A program made the translations under genes and the position numbers. A stretch of DNA of 64,000 nucleotides, taken from contig NC_135232.1 of the NCBI RefSeq assembly GCF_051348905.1, positions 789,870,775 to 789,934,774 on the forward strand. Reading direction: 5' to 3'. The notes beneath the pieces are model-generated. The model did not search any database, had not been told where the DNA came from, and saw only the letters and a list, made by a program, of their open reading frames with translations. Shown here one piece after another: positions 35,344 to 48,080 of this stretch. The stretch's first letter is position 1; every line of letters begins with the position of its first letter. This stretch comes from Ranitomeya variabilis. Lineage: Eukaryota > Chordata > Amphibia > Anura > Dendrobatidae.

Positions 35344-35429
35344 GGCTCTGTGGCGCAATGGATAGCGCATTGGACTTCTAGGGAACTGATGTGATTCAAA
35401 GGTTGTGGGTTCGAGTCCCACTAGAGTCA
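35344..35429 (+). tRNA. tRNA-Arg-TCT: tRNA-Arg (UCU), A73/U66 allele, unit 24
   Basis: Intact. Anticodon 35377-35379, intron 35381-35393, TTTT 35432-35435. The unit combines CTAGCATTAAC upstream with the 2-bp deletion TTGACAAAC downstream, so it may be a crossover product. Confidence 0.93.
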
Positions 35430-36753
35430 TATTTTAAAGTTTGTGTGACATTCATACTTTGTCTCAGTTGTTGGAAATATGAAAAAGGAAAAAAAATGTA
35501 TCAGATCTGCGCTTCATATTAACATTTAGAGAAAATTAGAAGCCGTATTTAGGTTTGAACTTGTCAAAGAACGTAGAAGGAGCAGAAACAAAAGGCTCAT
35601 TGACAAACAATAGCATATAGGGCACAATAAATTATTGCATATTGTTTGTCTAGTGATTGGTGTTCAGTTTCCTGTTTTCAGTAGTCCCAAGTTGTTTTTT
35701 TAATTTGAACCTTTTTAAAAGTCATTTTTGTATGTGTTTACAAGATATGCAAAACGTGGACATTCTTTGGCTAAAAAGTGTCGAAATAAGTTTAAAGATG
35801 AGAACAGAGTGATATCAGCTGCCTTGTCCTCATAAACACTTTCTGCTTCGCTAACGAGATCACTGAAATCATGTAAGCAGGTAATTTTTGGAGAGCCGAA
35901 ATTCAGTGGAAATGAGTTTTTTGTTATTAAGTTAATTTTTATGGTAAGAAATTAGTTTATAATTTTGGACAAATCATCTGATCTCTTTTCATAATAATCT
36001 AGCGTTAACACAAATTACCACTATAAAATCTGAAGCAGTAAACTTTGTGAAAGCCAAATTTTGTATCAGTCTGAAATCTTTTGGCCATTAATGTACAGTC
36101 CTAGATATTTTTAGAAAAACTGTAAAAGGAAAAAATGAGGAAAGGAAAAACTTCTAAAGAAAAGCATAGCTGACTTCTAAAATCAGGATATCTAGCAGGA
36201 GCACTCCAGAAAATTTCCCTGCATTTATTTGGACTAAAACAAATGTTCTCTGATAGTCTTATCATATGGCTAAAATTATTTCCTTTGTTTTGACTAATAT
36301 CCTTCCCAAACCAGTGTCCCATTAGCGTACAACGAAACTGATGTTCCAAGCCATTTTTCTAGGCTTAAGTTCCTAAGGGTCAGAGGCTACTGCATTGAAG
36401 CTGTAGAAAGTAAAAAAGATCAAAGCTTGAGAGTCAGAAACCAGCAAAATCAACCCCTTTTGTGGTCTTGCATACATTACTGTGCCACATTTTACCAACA
36501 GGGAACTCTGTTAGTAATTTATAATGAACTCCTGGCATGTAAGACTAAAAAAGTACATGTAATGAGTTTTAGTATGAAATAGATCTTTCCCTTTTACATT
36601 ATATGTATTTTCTTTCTGATCAGTTTTACCTTTACAAATAAGAAAACAAAAGCAAAGTTCCATAGAGAAAAGAAATCTTTCTGTTATCCAGTCATCAGGA
36701 AAATGTTGAGTATCTAGATTTGACAAAACACCTACTTCAAGTAAGAGACTTGT

Positions 36754-36839
36754 GGCTCTGTGGCGCAATGGATAGCGCATTGGACTTCTAGGGAACTGAT
36801 GTGATTCAAAGGTTGTGGGTTCGAGTCCCACCAGAGTCG
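36754..36839 (+). tRNA. tRNA-Arg-TCT: tRNA-Arg (UCU), G73 allele, unit 25
   Basis: Intact. Anticodon 36787-36789, intron 36791-36803, TTTT 36842-36845. Confidence 0.96.
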
Positions 36840-38165
36840 TATTTTAAAGTTTGTGTGACATTCATACTTTGTCTTAGTTGTTGGAAATATGAAAAAGGAA
36901 AAAAAATGTATCAGATCTGCGCTCCATATTAACATTTAGAGAAAATTAGAAGCCGTATTTAGGTTTGAACTTGTCAAAGAACGTAGAAGGAGCAGATACT
37001 AAAGGCTCATTGACACAAACAATAGCATATAGGGCACAATAAATTATTGCATATTGTTTGTCTAGTGATTGGTGTTCTGTTTCCTGTTTTCAGTAGTCCC
37101 AAGTTCTTTTTTTAATTTGAACCTTTTTAAAAGTCATTTTTGTATGTGTTTACAAGATATGCAAAACGTGGACATTCTTTGGCTAAAAAGTGTCGAAATA
37201 AGTTTAAAGATGAGAACAGAGTGATATCAGCTGCCTTGTCCTCATAAACACTTTCTGCTTCGCTAACGAGATCACTGAAATCATGTAAGCAGGTAATTTT
37301 TGGAGAGCCGAAATTCAGTGGAAATGAGTTTTTTGTTATTAAGTTAATTTTTATGGTAAGAAATTAGTTTATAATTTTGGACAAATCATCTGATCTCTTT
37401 TCATAATAATCTAGCGTTAACACAAATTACCACTATAAAATCTGAAGCAGTAAACTTTGTGAAAGCCAAATTTTGTATCAGTCTGAAATCTTTTGGCCAT
37501 TAATGTACAGTCCTAGATATTTTTAGAAAAACTGTAAAAGGAAAAAATGAGGAAAGGAAAAACTTCTAAAGAAAAGCATAGCTGACTTCTAAAATCAGGA
37601 TATCTAGCAGGAGCACTCCAGAAAATTTCCCTGCATTTATTTGGACTAAAACAAATATTCTCTGATAGTCTTATCATATGGCTAAAATTATTTCCTTTGT
37701 TTTGACTAATATCCTTCCCAAACCAGTGTCCCATTAGCGTACAACGAAACTGATGTTCCAAGCCATTTTTCTAGGCTTAAGTTCCTAAGGGTCAGAGGCT
37801 ACTGCATTGAAGCTGTAGAAAGTAAAAAAGATCAAAGCTTGAGAGTCAGAAACCAGCAAAATCAACCCCTTTTGTGGTCTTGCATACATTACTGTGCCAC
37901 ATTTTACCAACAGGGAACTCTGTTAGTAATTTATAATGAACTCCTGGCATGTAAGACTAAAAAAGTGCATGTAATGAGTTTTAGTATGAAATAGATCTTT
38001 CCCTTTTACATTATATGCATTTTCTTTCTGATCAGTTTTACCTTTACAAATAAGAAAACAAAAGCAAAGTTCCATAGAGAAAAGAAATCTTTCTGTTATC
38101 CAGTCATCAGGAAAATGCTGAGTATCTAGATTTGACAAAACACCTACTTCAAGTAAGAGACTTGT

Positions 38166-38275
38166 GGCTCTGTGGCGCAATGGATAGCGCAATGGATAGC
38201 GCAATGGATAGCGCATTGGACTTCTAGGGAACTGATGTGATTCAAAGGTTGTGGGTTCGTGTCCCACCAGAGTCG
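38166..38275 (+). pseudogene. tRNA-Arg (UCU)-like gene with triplicated D-arm 12-mer and T-loop change, unit 26
   Basis: The 12-bp segment GCGCAATGGATA occurs three times in a row (38175-38210) instead of once, adding 24 bp to the D-arm. The A box is effectively triplicated. In addition the T-loop reads TTCGTGT: the invariant A58, which pairs with T54 and is part of the B box, is T at 38260. Acceptor, anticodon (38223-38225), intron (38227-38239), G73 and TTTT (38278-38281) are normal. The expanded D-arm plus loss of A58 make a working tRNA unlikely, though transcription is possible. Confidence 0.85.
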
Positions 38276-39600
38276 TATTTTAAAGTTTGTGTGACATTCA
38301 TACTTTGTCTCAGTTGTTGGAAATATGAAAAAGGAAAAAAAATGTATCAGATCTGCGCTTCATATTAACATTTAGAGAAAATTAGAAGCCGTATTTAGGT
38401 TTGAACTTGTCAAAGAACGTAGAAGGAGCAGATACTAAAGGCTCATTGACACAAACAATAGCATATAGGGCACAATAAATTATTGCATATTGTTTGTCTA
38501 GTGATTGGTGTTCTGTTTCCTGTTTTCAGTAGTTCCAAGTTCTTTTTTTAATTTGAACCTTTTAAAAGTCATTTTTGTATGTGTTTACAAGATATGCAAA
38601 ACGTGGACATTCTTTGGCTAAAAAGTGTCGAAATAAGTTTAAAGATGAGAACAGAGTGATATCAGCTGCCTTGTCCTCATAAACACTTTCTGCTTCGCTA
38701 ACGAGATCACTGAAATCATGTAAGCAGGTAATTTTTGGAGAGCCGAAATTCAGTGGAAATGAGTTTTTTGTTATTAAGTTAATTTTTATGGTAAGAAATT
38801 AGTTTATAATTTTGGACAAATCATCTGATCTCTTTTCATAATAATCTAGCGTTAACACAAATTACCACTATAAAATCTGAAGCAGTAAACTTTGTGAAAG
38901 CCAAATTTTGTATCAGTCTGAAATCTTTTGGCCATTAATGTACAGTCCTAGATATTTTTAGAAAAACTGTAAAAGGAAAAAATGAGGAAAGGAAAAACTT
39001 CTAAAGAAAAGCATAGCTGACTTCTAAAATCAGGATATCTAGCAGGAGCACTCCAGAAAATTTCCCTGCATTTATTTGGACTAAAACAAATGTTCTCTGA
39101 TAGTCTTATCATATGGCTAAAATTATTTCCTTTGTTTTGACTAATATCCTTCCCAAACCAGTGTCCCATTAGCGTACAACGAAACTGATGTTCCAAGCCA
39201 TTTTTCTAGGCTTAAGTTCCTAAGGGTCAGTGGCTACTGCATTGAAGCTGTAGAAAGTAAAAAAGATCAAAGCTTGAGAGTCAGAAACCAGCAAAATCAA
39301 CCCCTTTTGTGGTCTTGCATACATTACTGTGCCACATTTTACCAACAGGGAACTCTGTTAGTAATTTATAATGAACTCCTGGCATGTAAGACTAAAAAAG
39401 TGCATGTAATGAGTTTTAGTATGAAATAGATCTTTCCCTTTTACATTATATGCATTTTCTTTCTGATCAGTTTTACCTTTACAAATAAGAAAACAAAAGC
39501 AAAGTTCCATAGAGAAAAGAAATCTTTCTGTTATCCAGTCATCAGGAACATGTTGAGTATCTAGATTTGACAAAACACCTACTTCAAGTAAGAGACTTGT

Positions 39601-39686
39601 GGCTCTGTGGCGCAATGGATAGCGCATTGGACTTCTAGGGAACTGATGTGATTCAAAGGTTGTGGGTTCGAGTCCCACTAGAGTCA
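39601..39686 (+). tRNA. tRNA-Arg-TCT: tRNA-Arg (UCU), A73/U66 allele, unit 27
   Basis: Intact. Anticodon 39634-39636, intron 39638-39650, TTTT 39689-39692. The unit carries the 2-bp spacer deletion of units 13, 24 and 31. Confidence 0.93.
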
Positions 39687-41010
39687 TATTTTAAAGTTTG
39701 TGTGACATTCATACTTTGTCTCAGTTGTTGGAAATATGAAAAAGGAAAAAAAATGTATCAGATCTGCGCTTCATATTAACATTTAGAGAAAATTAGAAGC
39801 CGTATTTAGGTTTGAACTTGTCAAAGAACGTAGAAGGAGCAGAAACAAAAGGCTCATTGACAAACAATAGCATATAGGGCACAATAAATTATTGCATATT
39901 GTTTGTCTAGTGATTGGTGTTCAGTTTCCTGTTTTCAGTAGTCCCAAGTTGTTTTTTTAATTTGAACCTTTTTAAAAGTCATTTTTGTATGTGTTTACAA
40001 GATATGCAAAACGTGGACATTCTTTGGCTAAAAAGTGTCGAAATAAGTTTAAAGATGAGAACAGAGTGATATCAGCTGCCTTGTCCTCATAAACACTTTC
40101 TGCTTCGCTAACGAGATCACTGAAATCATGTAAGCAGGTAATTTTTGGAGAGCCGAAATTCAGTGGAAATGAGTTTTTTGTTATTAAGTTAATTTTTATG
40201 GTAAGAAATTAGTTTATAATTTTGGACAAATCATCTGATCTCTTTTCATAATAATCTAGCGTTAACACAAATTACCACTATAAAATCTGAAGCAGTAAAC
40301 TTTGTGAAAGCCAAATTTTGTATCAGTCTGAAATCTTTTGGCCATTAATGTACAGTCCTAGATATTTTTAGAAAAACTGTAAAAGGAAAAAATGAGGAAA
40401 GGAAAAACTTCTAAAGAAAAGCATAGCTGACTTCTAAAATCAGGATATCTAGCAGGAGCACTCCAGAAAATTTCCCTGCATTTATTTGGACTAAAACAAA
40501 TGTTCTCTGATAGTCTTATCATATGGCTAAAATTATTTCCTTTGTTTTGACTAATATCCTTCCCAAACCAGTGTCCCATTAGCGTACAACGAAACTGATG
40601 TTCCAAGCCATTTTTCTAGGCTTAAGTTCCTAAGGGTCAGAGGCTACTGCATTGAAGCTGTAGAAAGTAAAAAAGATCAAAGCTTGAGAGTCAGAAACCA
40701 GCAAAATCAACCCCTTTTGTGGTCTTGCATACATTACTGTGCCACATTTTACCAACAGGGAACTCTGTTAGTAATTTATAATGAACTCCTGGCATGTAAG
40801 ACTAAAAAAGTACATGTAATGAGTTTTAGTATGAAATAGATCTTTCCCTTTTACATTATATGTATTTTCTTTCTGATCAGTTTTACCTTTACAAATAAGA
40901 AAACAAAAGCAAAGTTCCATAGAGAAAAGAAATCTTTCTGTTATCCAGTCATCAGGAAAATGTTGAGTATCTAGATTTGACAAAACACCTACTTCAAGTA
41001 AGAGACTTGT

Positions 41011-41096
41011 GGCTCTGTGGCGCAATGGATAGCGCATTGGACTTCTAGGGAACTGATGTGATTCAAAGGTTGTGGGTTCGAGTCCCACCAGAGTCG
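41011..41096 (+). tRNA. tRNA-Arg-TCT: tRNA-Arg (UCU), G73 allele, unit 28
   Basis: Intact. Anticodon 41044-41046, intron 41048-41060, TTTT 41099-41102. Confidence 0.96.
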
Positions 41097-42422
41097 TATT
41101 TTAAAGTTTGTGTGACATTCATACTTTGTCTTAGTTGTTGGAAATATGAAAAAGGAAAAAAAATGTATCAGATCTGCGCTCCATATTAACATTTAGAGAA
41201 AATTAGAAGCCGTATTTAGGTTTGAACTTGTCAAAGAACGTAGAAGGAGCAGATACTAAAGGCTCATTGACACAAACAATAGCATATAGGGCACAATAAA
41301 TTATTGCATATTGTTTGTCTAGTGATTGGTGTTCTGTTTCCTGTTTTCAGTAGTCCCAAGTTCTTTTTTTAATTTGAACCTTTTTAAAAGTCATTTTTGT
41401 ATGTGTTTACAAGATATGCAAAACGTGGACATTCTTTGGCTAAAAAGTGTCGAAATAAGTTTAAAGATGAGAACAGAGTGATATCAGCTGCCTTGTCCTC
41501 ATAAACACTTTCTGCTTCGCTAACGAGATCACTGAAATCATGTAAGCAGGTAATTTTTGGAGAGCCGAAATTCAGTGGAAATGAGTTTTTTGTTATTAAG
41601 TTAATTTTTATGGTAAGAAATTAGTTTATAATTTTGGACAAATCATCTGATCTCTTTTCATAATAATCTAGCATTAACACAAATTACCACTATAAAATCT
41701 GAAGCAGTAAACTTTGTGAAAGCCAAATTTTGTATCAGTCTGAAATCTTTTGGCCATTAATGTACAGTCCTAGATATTTTTAGAAAAACTGTAAAAGGAA
41801 AAAATGAGGAAAGGAAAAACTTCTAAAGAAAAGCATAGCTGACTTCTAAAATCAGGATATCTAGCAGGAGCACTCCAGAAAATTTCCCTGCATTTATTTG
41901 GACTAAAACAAATGTTCTCTGATAGTCTTATCATATGGCTAAAATTATTTCCTTTGTTTTGACTAATATCCTTCCCAAACCAGTGTCCCATTAGCGTACA
42001 ACGAAACTGATGTTCCAAGCCATTTTTCTAGGCTTAAGTTCCTAAGGGTCAGTGGCTACTGCATTGAAGCTGTAGAAAGTAAAAAAGATCAAAGCTTGAG
42101 AGTCAGAAACCAGCAAAATCAACCCCTTTTGTGGTCTTGCATACATTACTGTGCCACATTTTACCAACAGGGAACTCTGTTAGTAATTTATAATGAACTC
42201 CTGGCATGTAAGACTAAAAAAGTGCATGTAATGAGTTTTAGTATGAAATAGATCTTTCCCTTTTACATTATATGCATTTTCTTTCTGATCAGTTTTACCT
42301 TTACAAATAAGAAAACAAAAGCAAAGTTCCATAGAGAAAAGAAATCTTTCTGTTATCCAGTCATCAGGAACATGTTGAGTATCTAGATTTGACAAAACAC
42401 CTACTTCAAGTAAGAGACTTGT

Positions 42423-42508
42423 GGCTCTGTGGCGCAATGGATAGCGCATTGGACTTCTAGGGAACTGATGTGATTCAAAGGTTGTGGGTTCGAGTCCCAC
42501 TAGAGTCA
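42423..42508 (+). tRNA. tRNA-Arg-TCT: tRNA-Arg (UCU), A73/U66 allele, unit 29
   Basis: Intact. Anticodon 42456-42458, intron 42460-42472, TTTT 42511-42514. With unit 28 it repeats the tags of the dimers at units 17-24. Confidence 0.93.
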
Positions 42509-43834
42509 TATTTTAAAGTTTGTGTGACATTCATACTTTGTCTCAGTTGTTGGAAATATGAAAAAGGAAAAAAAATGTATCAGATCTGCGCTTCATATTA
42601 ACATTTAGAGAAAATTAGAAGCCGTATTTAGGTTTGAACTTGTCAAAGAACGTAGAAGGAGCAGAAACAAAAGGCTCATTGACACAAACAATAGCATATA
42701 GGGCACAATAAATTATTGCATATTGTTTGTCTAGTGATTGGTGTTCAGTTTCCTGTTTTCAGTAGTCCCAAGTTGTTTTTTTAATTTGAACCTTTTTAAA
42801 AGTCATTTTTGTATGTGTTTACAAGATATGCAAAACGTGGACATTCTTTGGCTAAAAAGTGTCGAAATAAGTTTAAAGATGAGAACAGAGTGATATCAGC
42901 TGCCTTGTCCTCATAAACACTTTCTGCTTCGCTAACGAGATCACTGAAATCATGTAAGCAGGTAATTTTTGGAGAGCCGAAATTCAGTGGAAATGAGTTT
43001 TTTGTTATTAAGTTAATTTTTATGGTAAGAAATTAGTTTATAATTTTGGACAAATCATCTGATCTCTTTTCATAATAATCTAGCGTTAACACAAATTACC
43101 ACTATAAAATCTGAAGCAGTAAACTTTGTGAAAGCCAAATTTTGTATCAGTCTGAAATCTTTTGGCCATTAATGTACAGTCCTAGATATTTTTAGAAAAA
43201 CTGTAAAAGGAAAAAATGAGGAAAGGAAAAACTTCTAAAGAAAAGCATAGCTGACTTCTAAAATCAGGATATCTAGCAGGAGCACTCCAGAAAATTTCCC
43301 TGCATTTATTTGGACTAAAACAAATGTTCTCTGATAGTCTTATCATATGGCTAAAATTATTTCCTTTGTTTTGACTAATATCCTTCCCAAACCAGTGTCC
43401 CATTAGCGTACAACGAAACTGATGTTCCAAGCCATTTTTCTAGGCTTAAGTTCCTAAGGGTCAGAGGCTACTGCATTGAAGCTGTAGAAAGTAAAAAAGA
43501 TCAAAGCTTGAGAGTCAGAAACCAGCAAAATCAACCCCTTTTGTGGTCTTGCATACATTACTGTGCCACATTTTACCAACAGGGAACTCTGTTAGTAATT
43601 TATAATGAACTCCTGGCATGTAAGACTAAAAAAGTGCATGTAATGAGTTTTAGTATGAAATAGATCTTTCCCTTTTACATTATATGCATTTTCTTTCTGA
43701 TCAGTTTTACCTTTACAAATAAGAAAACAAAAGCAAAGTTCCATAGAGAAAAGAAATCTTTCTGTTATCCAGTCATCAGGAAAATGCTGAGTATCTAGAT
43801 TTGACAAAACACCTACTTCAAGTAAGAGACTTGT

Positions 43835-43932
43835 GGCTCTGTGGCGCAATGGATAGCGCAATGGATAGCGCATTGGACTTCTAGGGAACTTATGTGATTC
43901 AAAGGTTGTGGGTTCGAGTCCCACCAGAGTCG
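43835..43932 (+). pseudogene. tRNA-Arg (UCU)-like gene with duplicated D-arm 12-mer, unit 30
   Basis: GCGCAATGGATA occurs twice (43844-43867), adding 12 bp and a second A-box-like sequence. The T-arm is normal, unlike unit 26. The intron (43884-43896) reads GGGAACTTATGTG, with one G-to-T change. Anticodon 43880-43882, G73, TTTT 43935-43938. The RNA would have an enlarged D-arm; function is doubtful but cannot be excluded, since one of the two D hairpins could form normally. Confidence 0.8.
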
Positions 43933-45258
43933 TATTTTAAAGTTTGTGTGACATTCATACTTTGTCTCAGTTGTTGGAAATATGAAAAAGGAAAAAAAAT
44001 GTATCAGATCTGCGCTTCATATTAACATTTAGAGAAAATTAGAAGCCGTATTTAGGTTTGAACTTGTCAAAGAACGTAGAAGGAGCAGATACTAAAGGCT
44101 CATTGACACAAACAATAGCATATAGGGCACAATAAATTATTGCATATTGTTTGTCTAGTGATTGGTGTTCTGTTTCCTGTTTTCAGTAGTTCCAAGTTCT
44201 TTTTTTAATTTGAACCTTTTTAAAAGTCATTTTTGTATGTGTTTACAAGATATGCAAAACGTGGACATTCTTTGGCTAAAAAGTGTCGAAATAAGTTTAA
44301 AGATGAGAACAGAGTGATATCAGCTGCCTTGTCCTCATAAACACTTTCTGCTTCGCTAACGAGATCACTGAAATCATGTAAGCAGGTAATTTTTGGAGAG
44401 CCGAAATTCAGTGGAAATGAGTTTTTTGTTATTAAGTTAATTTTTATGGTAAGAAATTAGTTTATAATTTTGGACAAATCATCTGATCTCTTTTCATAAT
44501 AATCTAGCGTTAACACAAATTACCACTATAAAATCTGAAGCAGTAAACTTTGTGAAAGCCAAATTTTGTATCAGTCTGAAATCTTTTGGCCATTAATGTA
44601 CAGTCCTAGATATTTTTAGAAAAACTGTAAAAGGAAAAAATGAGGAAAGGAAAAACTTCTAAAGAAAAGCATAGCTGACTTCTAAAATCAGGATATCTAG
44701 CAGGAGCACTCCAGAAAATTTCCCTGCATTTATTTGGACTAAAACAAATGTTCTCTGATAGTCTTATCATATGGCTAAAATTATTTCCTTTGTTTTGACT
44801 AATATCCTTCCCAAACCAGTGTCCCATTAGCGTACAACGAAACTGATGTTCCAAGCCATTTTTCTAGGCTTAAGTTCCTAAGGGTCAGTGGCTACTGCAT
44901 TGAAGCTGTAGAAAGTAAAAAAGATCAAAGCTTGAGAGTCAGAAACCAGCAAAATCAACCCCTTTTGTGGTCTTGCATACATTACTGTGCCACATTTTAC
45001 CAACAGGGAACTCTGTTAGTAATTTATAATGAACTCCTGGCATGTAAGACTAAAAAAGTGCATGTAATGAGTTTTAGTATGAAATAGATCTTTCCCTTTT
45101 ACATTATATGCATTTTCTTTCTGATCAGTTTTACCTTTACAAATAAGAAAACAAAAGCAAAGTTCCATAGAGAAAAGAAATCTTTCTGTTATCCAGTCAT
45201 CAGGAACATGTTGAGTATCTAGATTTGACAAAACACCTACTTCAAGTAAGAGACTTGT

Positions 45259-45344
45259 GGCTCTGTGGCGCAATGGATAGCGCATTGGACTTCTAGGGAA
45301 CTGATGTGATTCAAAGGTTGTGGGTTCGAGTCCCACTAGAGTCA
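45259..45344 (+). tRNA. tRNA-Arg-TCT: tRNA-Arg (UCU), A73/U66 allele, unit 31
   Basis: Intact. Anticodon 45292-45294, intron 45296-45308, TTTT 45347-45350. The unit carries the 2-bp spacer deletion and directly follows the D-arm variant unit 30, as unit 27 follows unit 26. Confidence 0.93.
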
Positions 45345-46668
45345 TATTTTAAAGTTTGTGTGACATTCATACTTTGTCTCAGTTGTTGGAAATATGAAAA
45401 AGGAAAAAAAATGTATCAGATCTGCGCTTCATATTAACATTTAGAGAAAATTAGAAGCCGTATTTAGGTTTGAACTTGTCAAAGAACGTAGAAGGAGCAG
45501 AAACAAAAGGCTCATTGACAAACAATAGCATATAGGGCACAATAAATTATTGCATATTGTTTGTCTAGTGATTGGTGTTCAGTTTCCTGTTTTCAGTAGT
45601 CCCAAGTTGTTTTTTTAATTTGAACCTTTTTAAAAGTCATTTTTGTATGTGTTTACAAGATATGCAAAACGTGGACATTCTTTGGCTAAAAAGTGTCGAA
45701 ATAAGTTTAAAGATGAGAACAGAGTGATATCAGCTGCCTTGTCCTCATAAACACTTTCTGCTTCGCTAACGAGATCACTGAAATCATGTAAGCAGGTAAT
45801 TTTTGGAGAGCCGAAATTCAGTGGAAATGAGTTTTTTGTTATTAAGTTAATTTTTATGGTAAGAAATTAGTTTATAATTTTGGACAAATCATCTGATCTC
45901 TTTTCATAATAATCTAGCGTTAACACAAATTACCACTATAAAATCTGAAGCAGTAAACTTTGTGAAAGCCAAATTTTGTATCAGTCTGAAATCTTTTGGC
46001 CATTAATGTACAGTCCTAGATATTTTTAGAAAAACTGTAAAAGGAAAAAATGAGGAAAGGAAAAACTTCTAAAGAAAAGCATAGCTGACTTCTAAAATCA
46101 GGATATCTAGCAGGAGCACTCCAGAAAATTTCCCTGCATTTATTTGGACTAAAACAAATGTTCTCTGATAGTCTTATCATATGGCTAAAATTATTTCCTT
46201 TGTTTTGACTAATATCCTTCCCAAACCAGTGTCCCATTAGCGTACAACGAAACTGATGTTCCAAGCCATTTTTCTAGGCTTAAGTTCCTAAGGGTCAGAG
46301 GCTACTGCATTGAAGCTGTAGAAAGTAAAAAAGATCAAAGCTTGAGAGTCAGAAACCAGCAAAATCAACCCCTTTTGTGGTCTTGCATACATTACTGTGC
46401 CACATTTTACCAACAGGGAACTCTGTTAGTAATTTATAATGAACTCCTGGCATGTAAGACTAAAAAAGTACATGTAATGAGTTTTAGTATGAAATAGATC
46501 TTTCCCTTTTACATTATATGTATTTTCTTTCTGATCAGTTTTACCTTTACAAATAAGAAAACAAAAGCAAAGTTCCATAGAGAAAAGAAATCTTTCTGTT
46601 ATCCAGTCATCAGGAAAATGTTGAGTATCTAGATTTGACAAAACACCTACTTCAAGTAAGAGACTTGT

Positions 46669-46754
46669 GGCTCTGTGGCGCAATGGATAGCGCATTGGAC
46701 TTCTAGGGAACTGATGTGATTCAAAGGTTGTGGGTTCGAGTCCCACCAGAGTCG
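46669..46754 (+). tRNA. tRNA-Arg-TCT: tRNA-Arg (UCU), G73 allele, unit 32
   Basis: Intact. Anticodon 46702-46704, intron 46706-46718, TTTT 46757-46760. The spacer has TCTCAGTTG, as in unit 15, not the TCTTAGTTG of units 17-28. Confidence 0.96.
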
Positions 46755-48080
46755 TATTTTAAAGTTTGTGTGACATTCATACTTTGTCTCAGTTGTTGGA
46801 AATATGAAAAAGGAAAAAAAATGTATCAGATCTGCGCTCCATATTAACATTTAGAGAAAATTAGAAGCCGTATTTAGGTTTGAACTTGTCAAAGAACGTA
46901 GAAGGAGCAGATACTAAAGGCTCATTGACACAAACAATAGCATATAGGGCACAATAAATTATTGCATATTGTTTGTCTAGTGATTGGTGTTCTGTTTCCT
47001 GTTTTCAGTAGTCCCAAGTTCTTTTTTTAATTTGAACCTTTTTAAAAGTCATTTTTGTATGTGTTTACAAGATATGCAAAACGTGGACATTCTTTGGCTA
47101 AAAAGTGTCGAAATAAGTTTAAAGATGAGAACAGAGTGATATCAGCTGCCTTGTCCTCATAAACACTTTCTGCTTCGCTAACGAGATCACTGAAATCATG
47201 TAAGCAGGTAATTTTTGGAGAGCCGAAATTCAGTGGAAATGAGTTTTTTGTTATTAAGTTAATTTTTATGGTAAGAAATTAGTTTATAATTTTGGACAAA
47301 TCATCTGATCTCTTTTCATAATAATCTAGCGTTAACACAAATTACCACTATAAAATCTGAAGCAGTAAACTTTGTGAAAGCCAAATTTTGTATCAGTCTG
47401 AAATCTTTTGGCCATTAATGTACAGTCCTAGATATTTTTAGAAAAACTGTAAAAGGAAAAAATGAGGAAAGGAAAAACTTCTAAAGAAAAGCATAGCTGA
47501 CTTCTAAAATCAGGATATCTAGCAGGAGCACTCCAGAAAATTTCCCTGCATTTATTTGGACTAAAACAAATGTTCTCTGATAGTCTTATCATATGGCTAA
47601 AATTATTTCCTTTGTTTTGACTAATATCCTTCCCAAACCAGTGTCCCATTAGCGTACAACGAAACTGATGTTCCAAGCCATTTTTCTAGGCTTAAGTTCC
47701 TAAGGGTCAGTGGCTACTGCATTGAAGCTGTAGAAAGTAAAAAAGATCAAAGCTTGAGAGTCAGAAACCAGCAAAATCAACCCCTTTTGTGGTCTTGCAT
47801 ACATTACTGTGCCACATTTTACCAACAGGGAACTCTGTTAGTAATTTATAATGAACTCCTGGCATGTAAGACTAAAAAAGTGCATGTAATGAGTTTTAGT
47901 ATGAAATAGATCTTTCCCTTTTACATTATATGCATTTTCTTTCTGATCAGTTTTACCTTTACAAATAAGAAAACAAAAGCAAAGTTCCATAGAGAAAAGA
48001 AATCTTTCTGTTATCCAGTCATCAGGAACATGTTGAGTATCTAGATTTGACAAAACACCTACTTCAAGTAAGAGACTTGT

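Noticed and set aside
38166-38275. A suppressor or altered-anticodon tRNA among the variants
   Set aside because: Every copy, including the expanded and truncated ones, keeps anticodon TCT.
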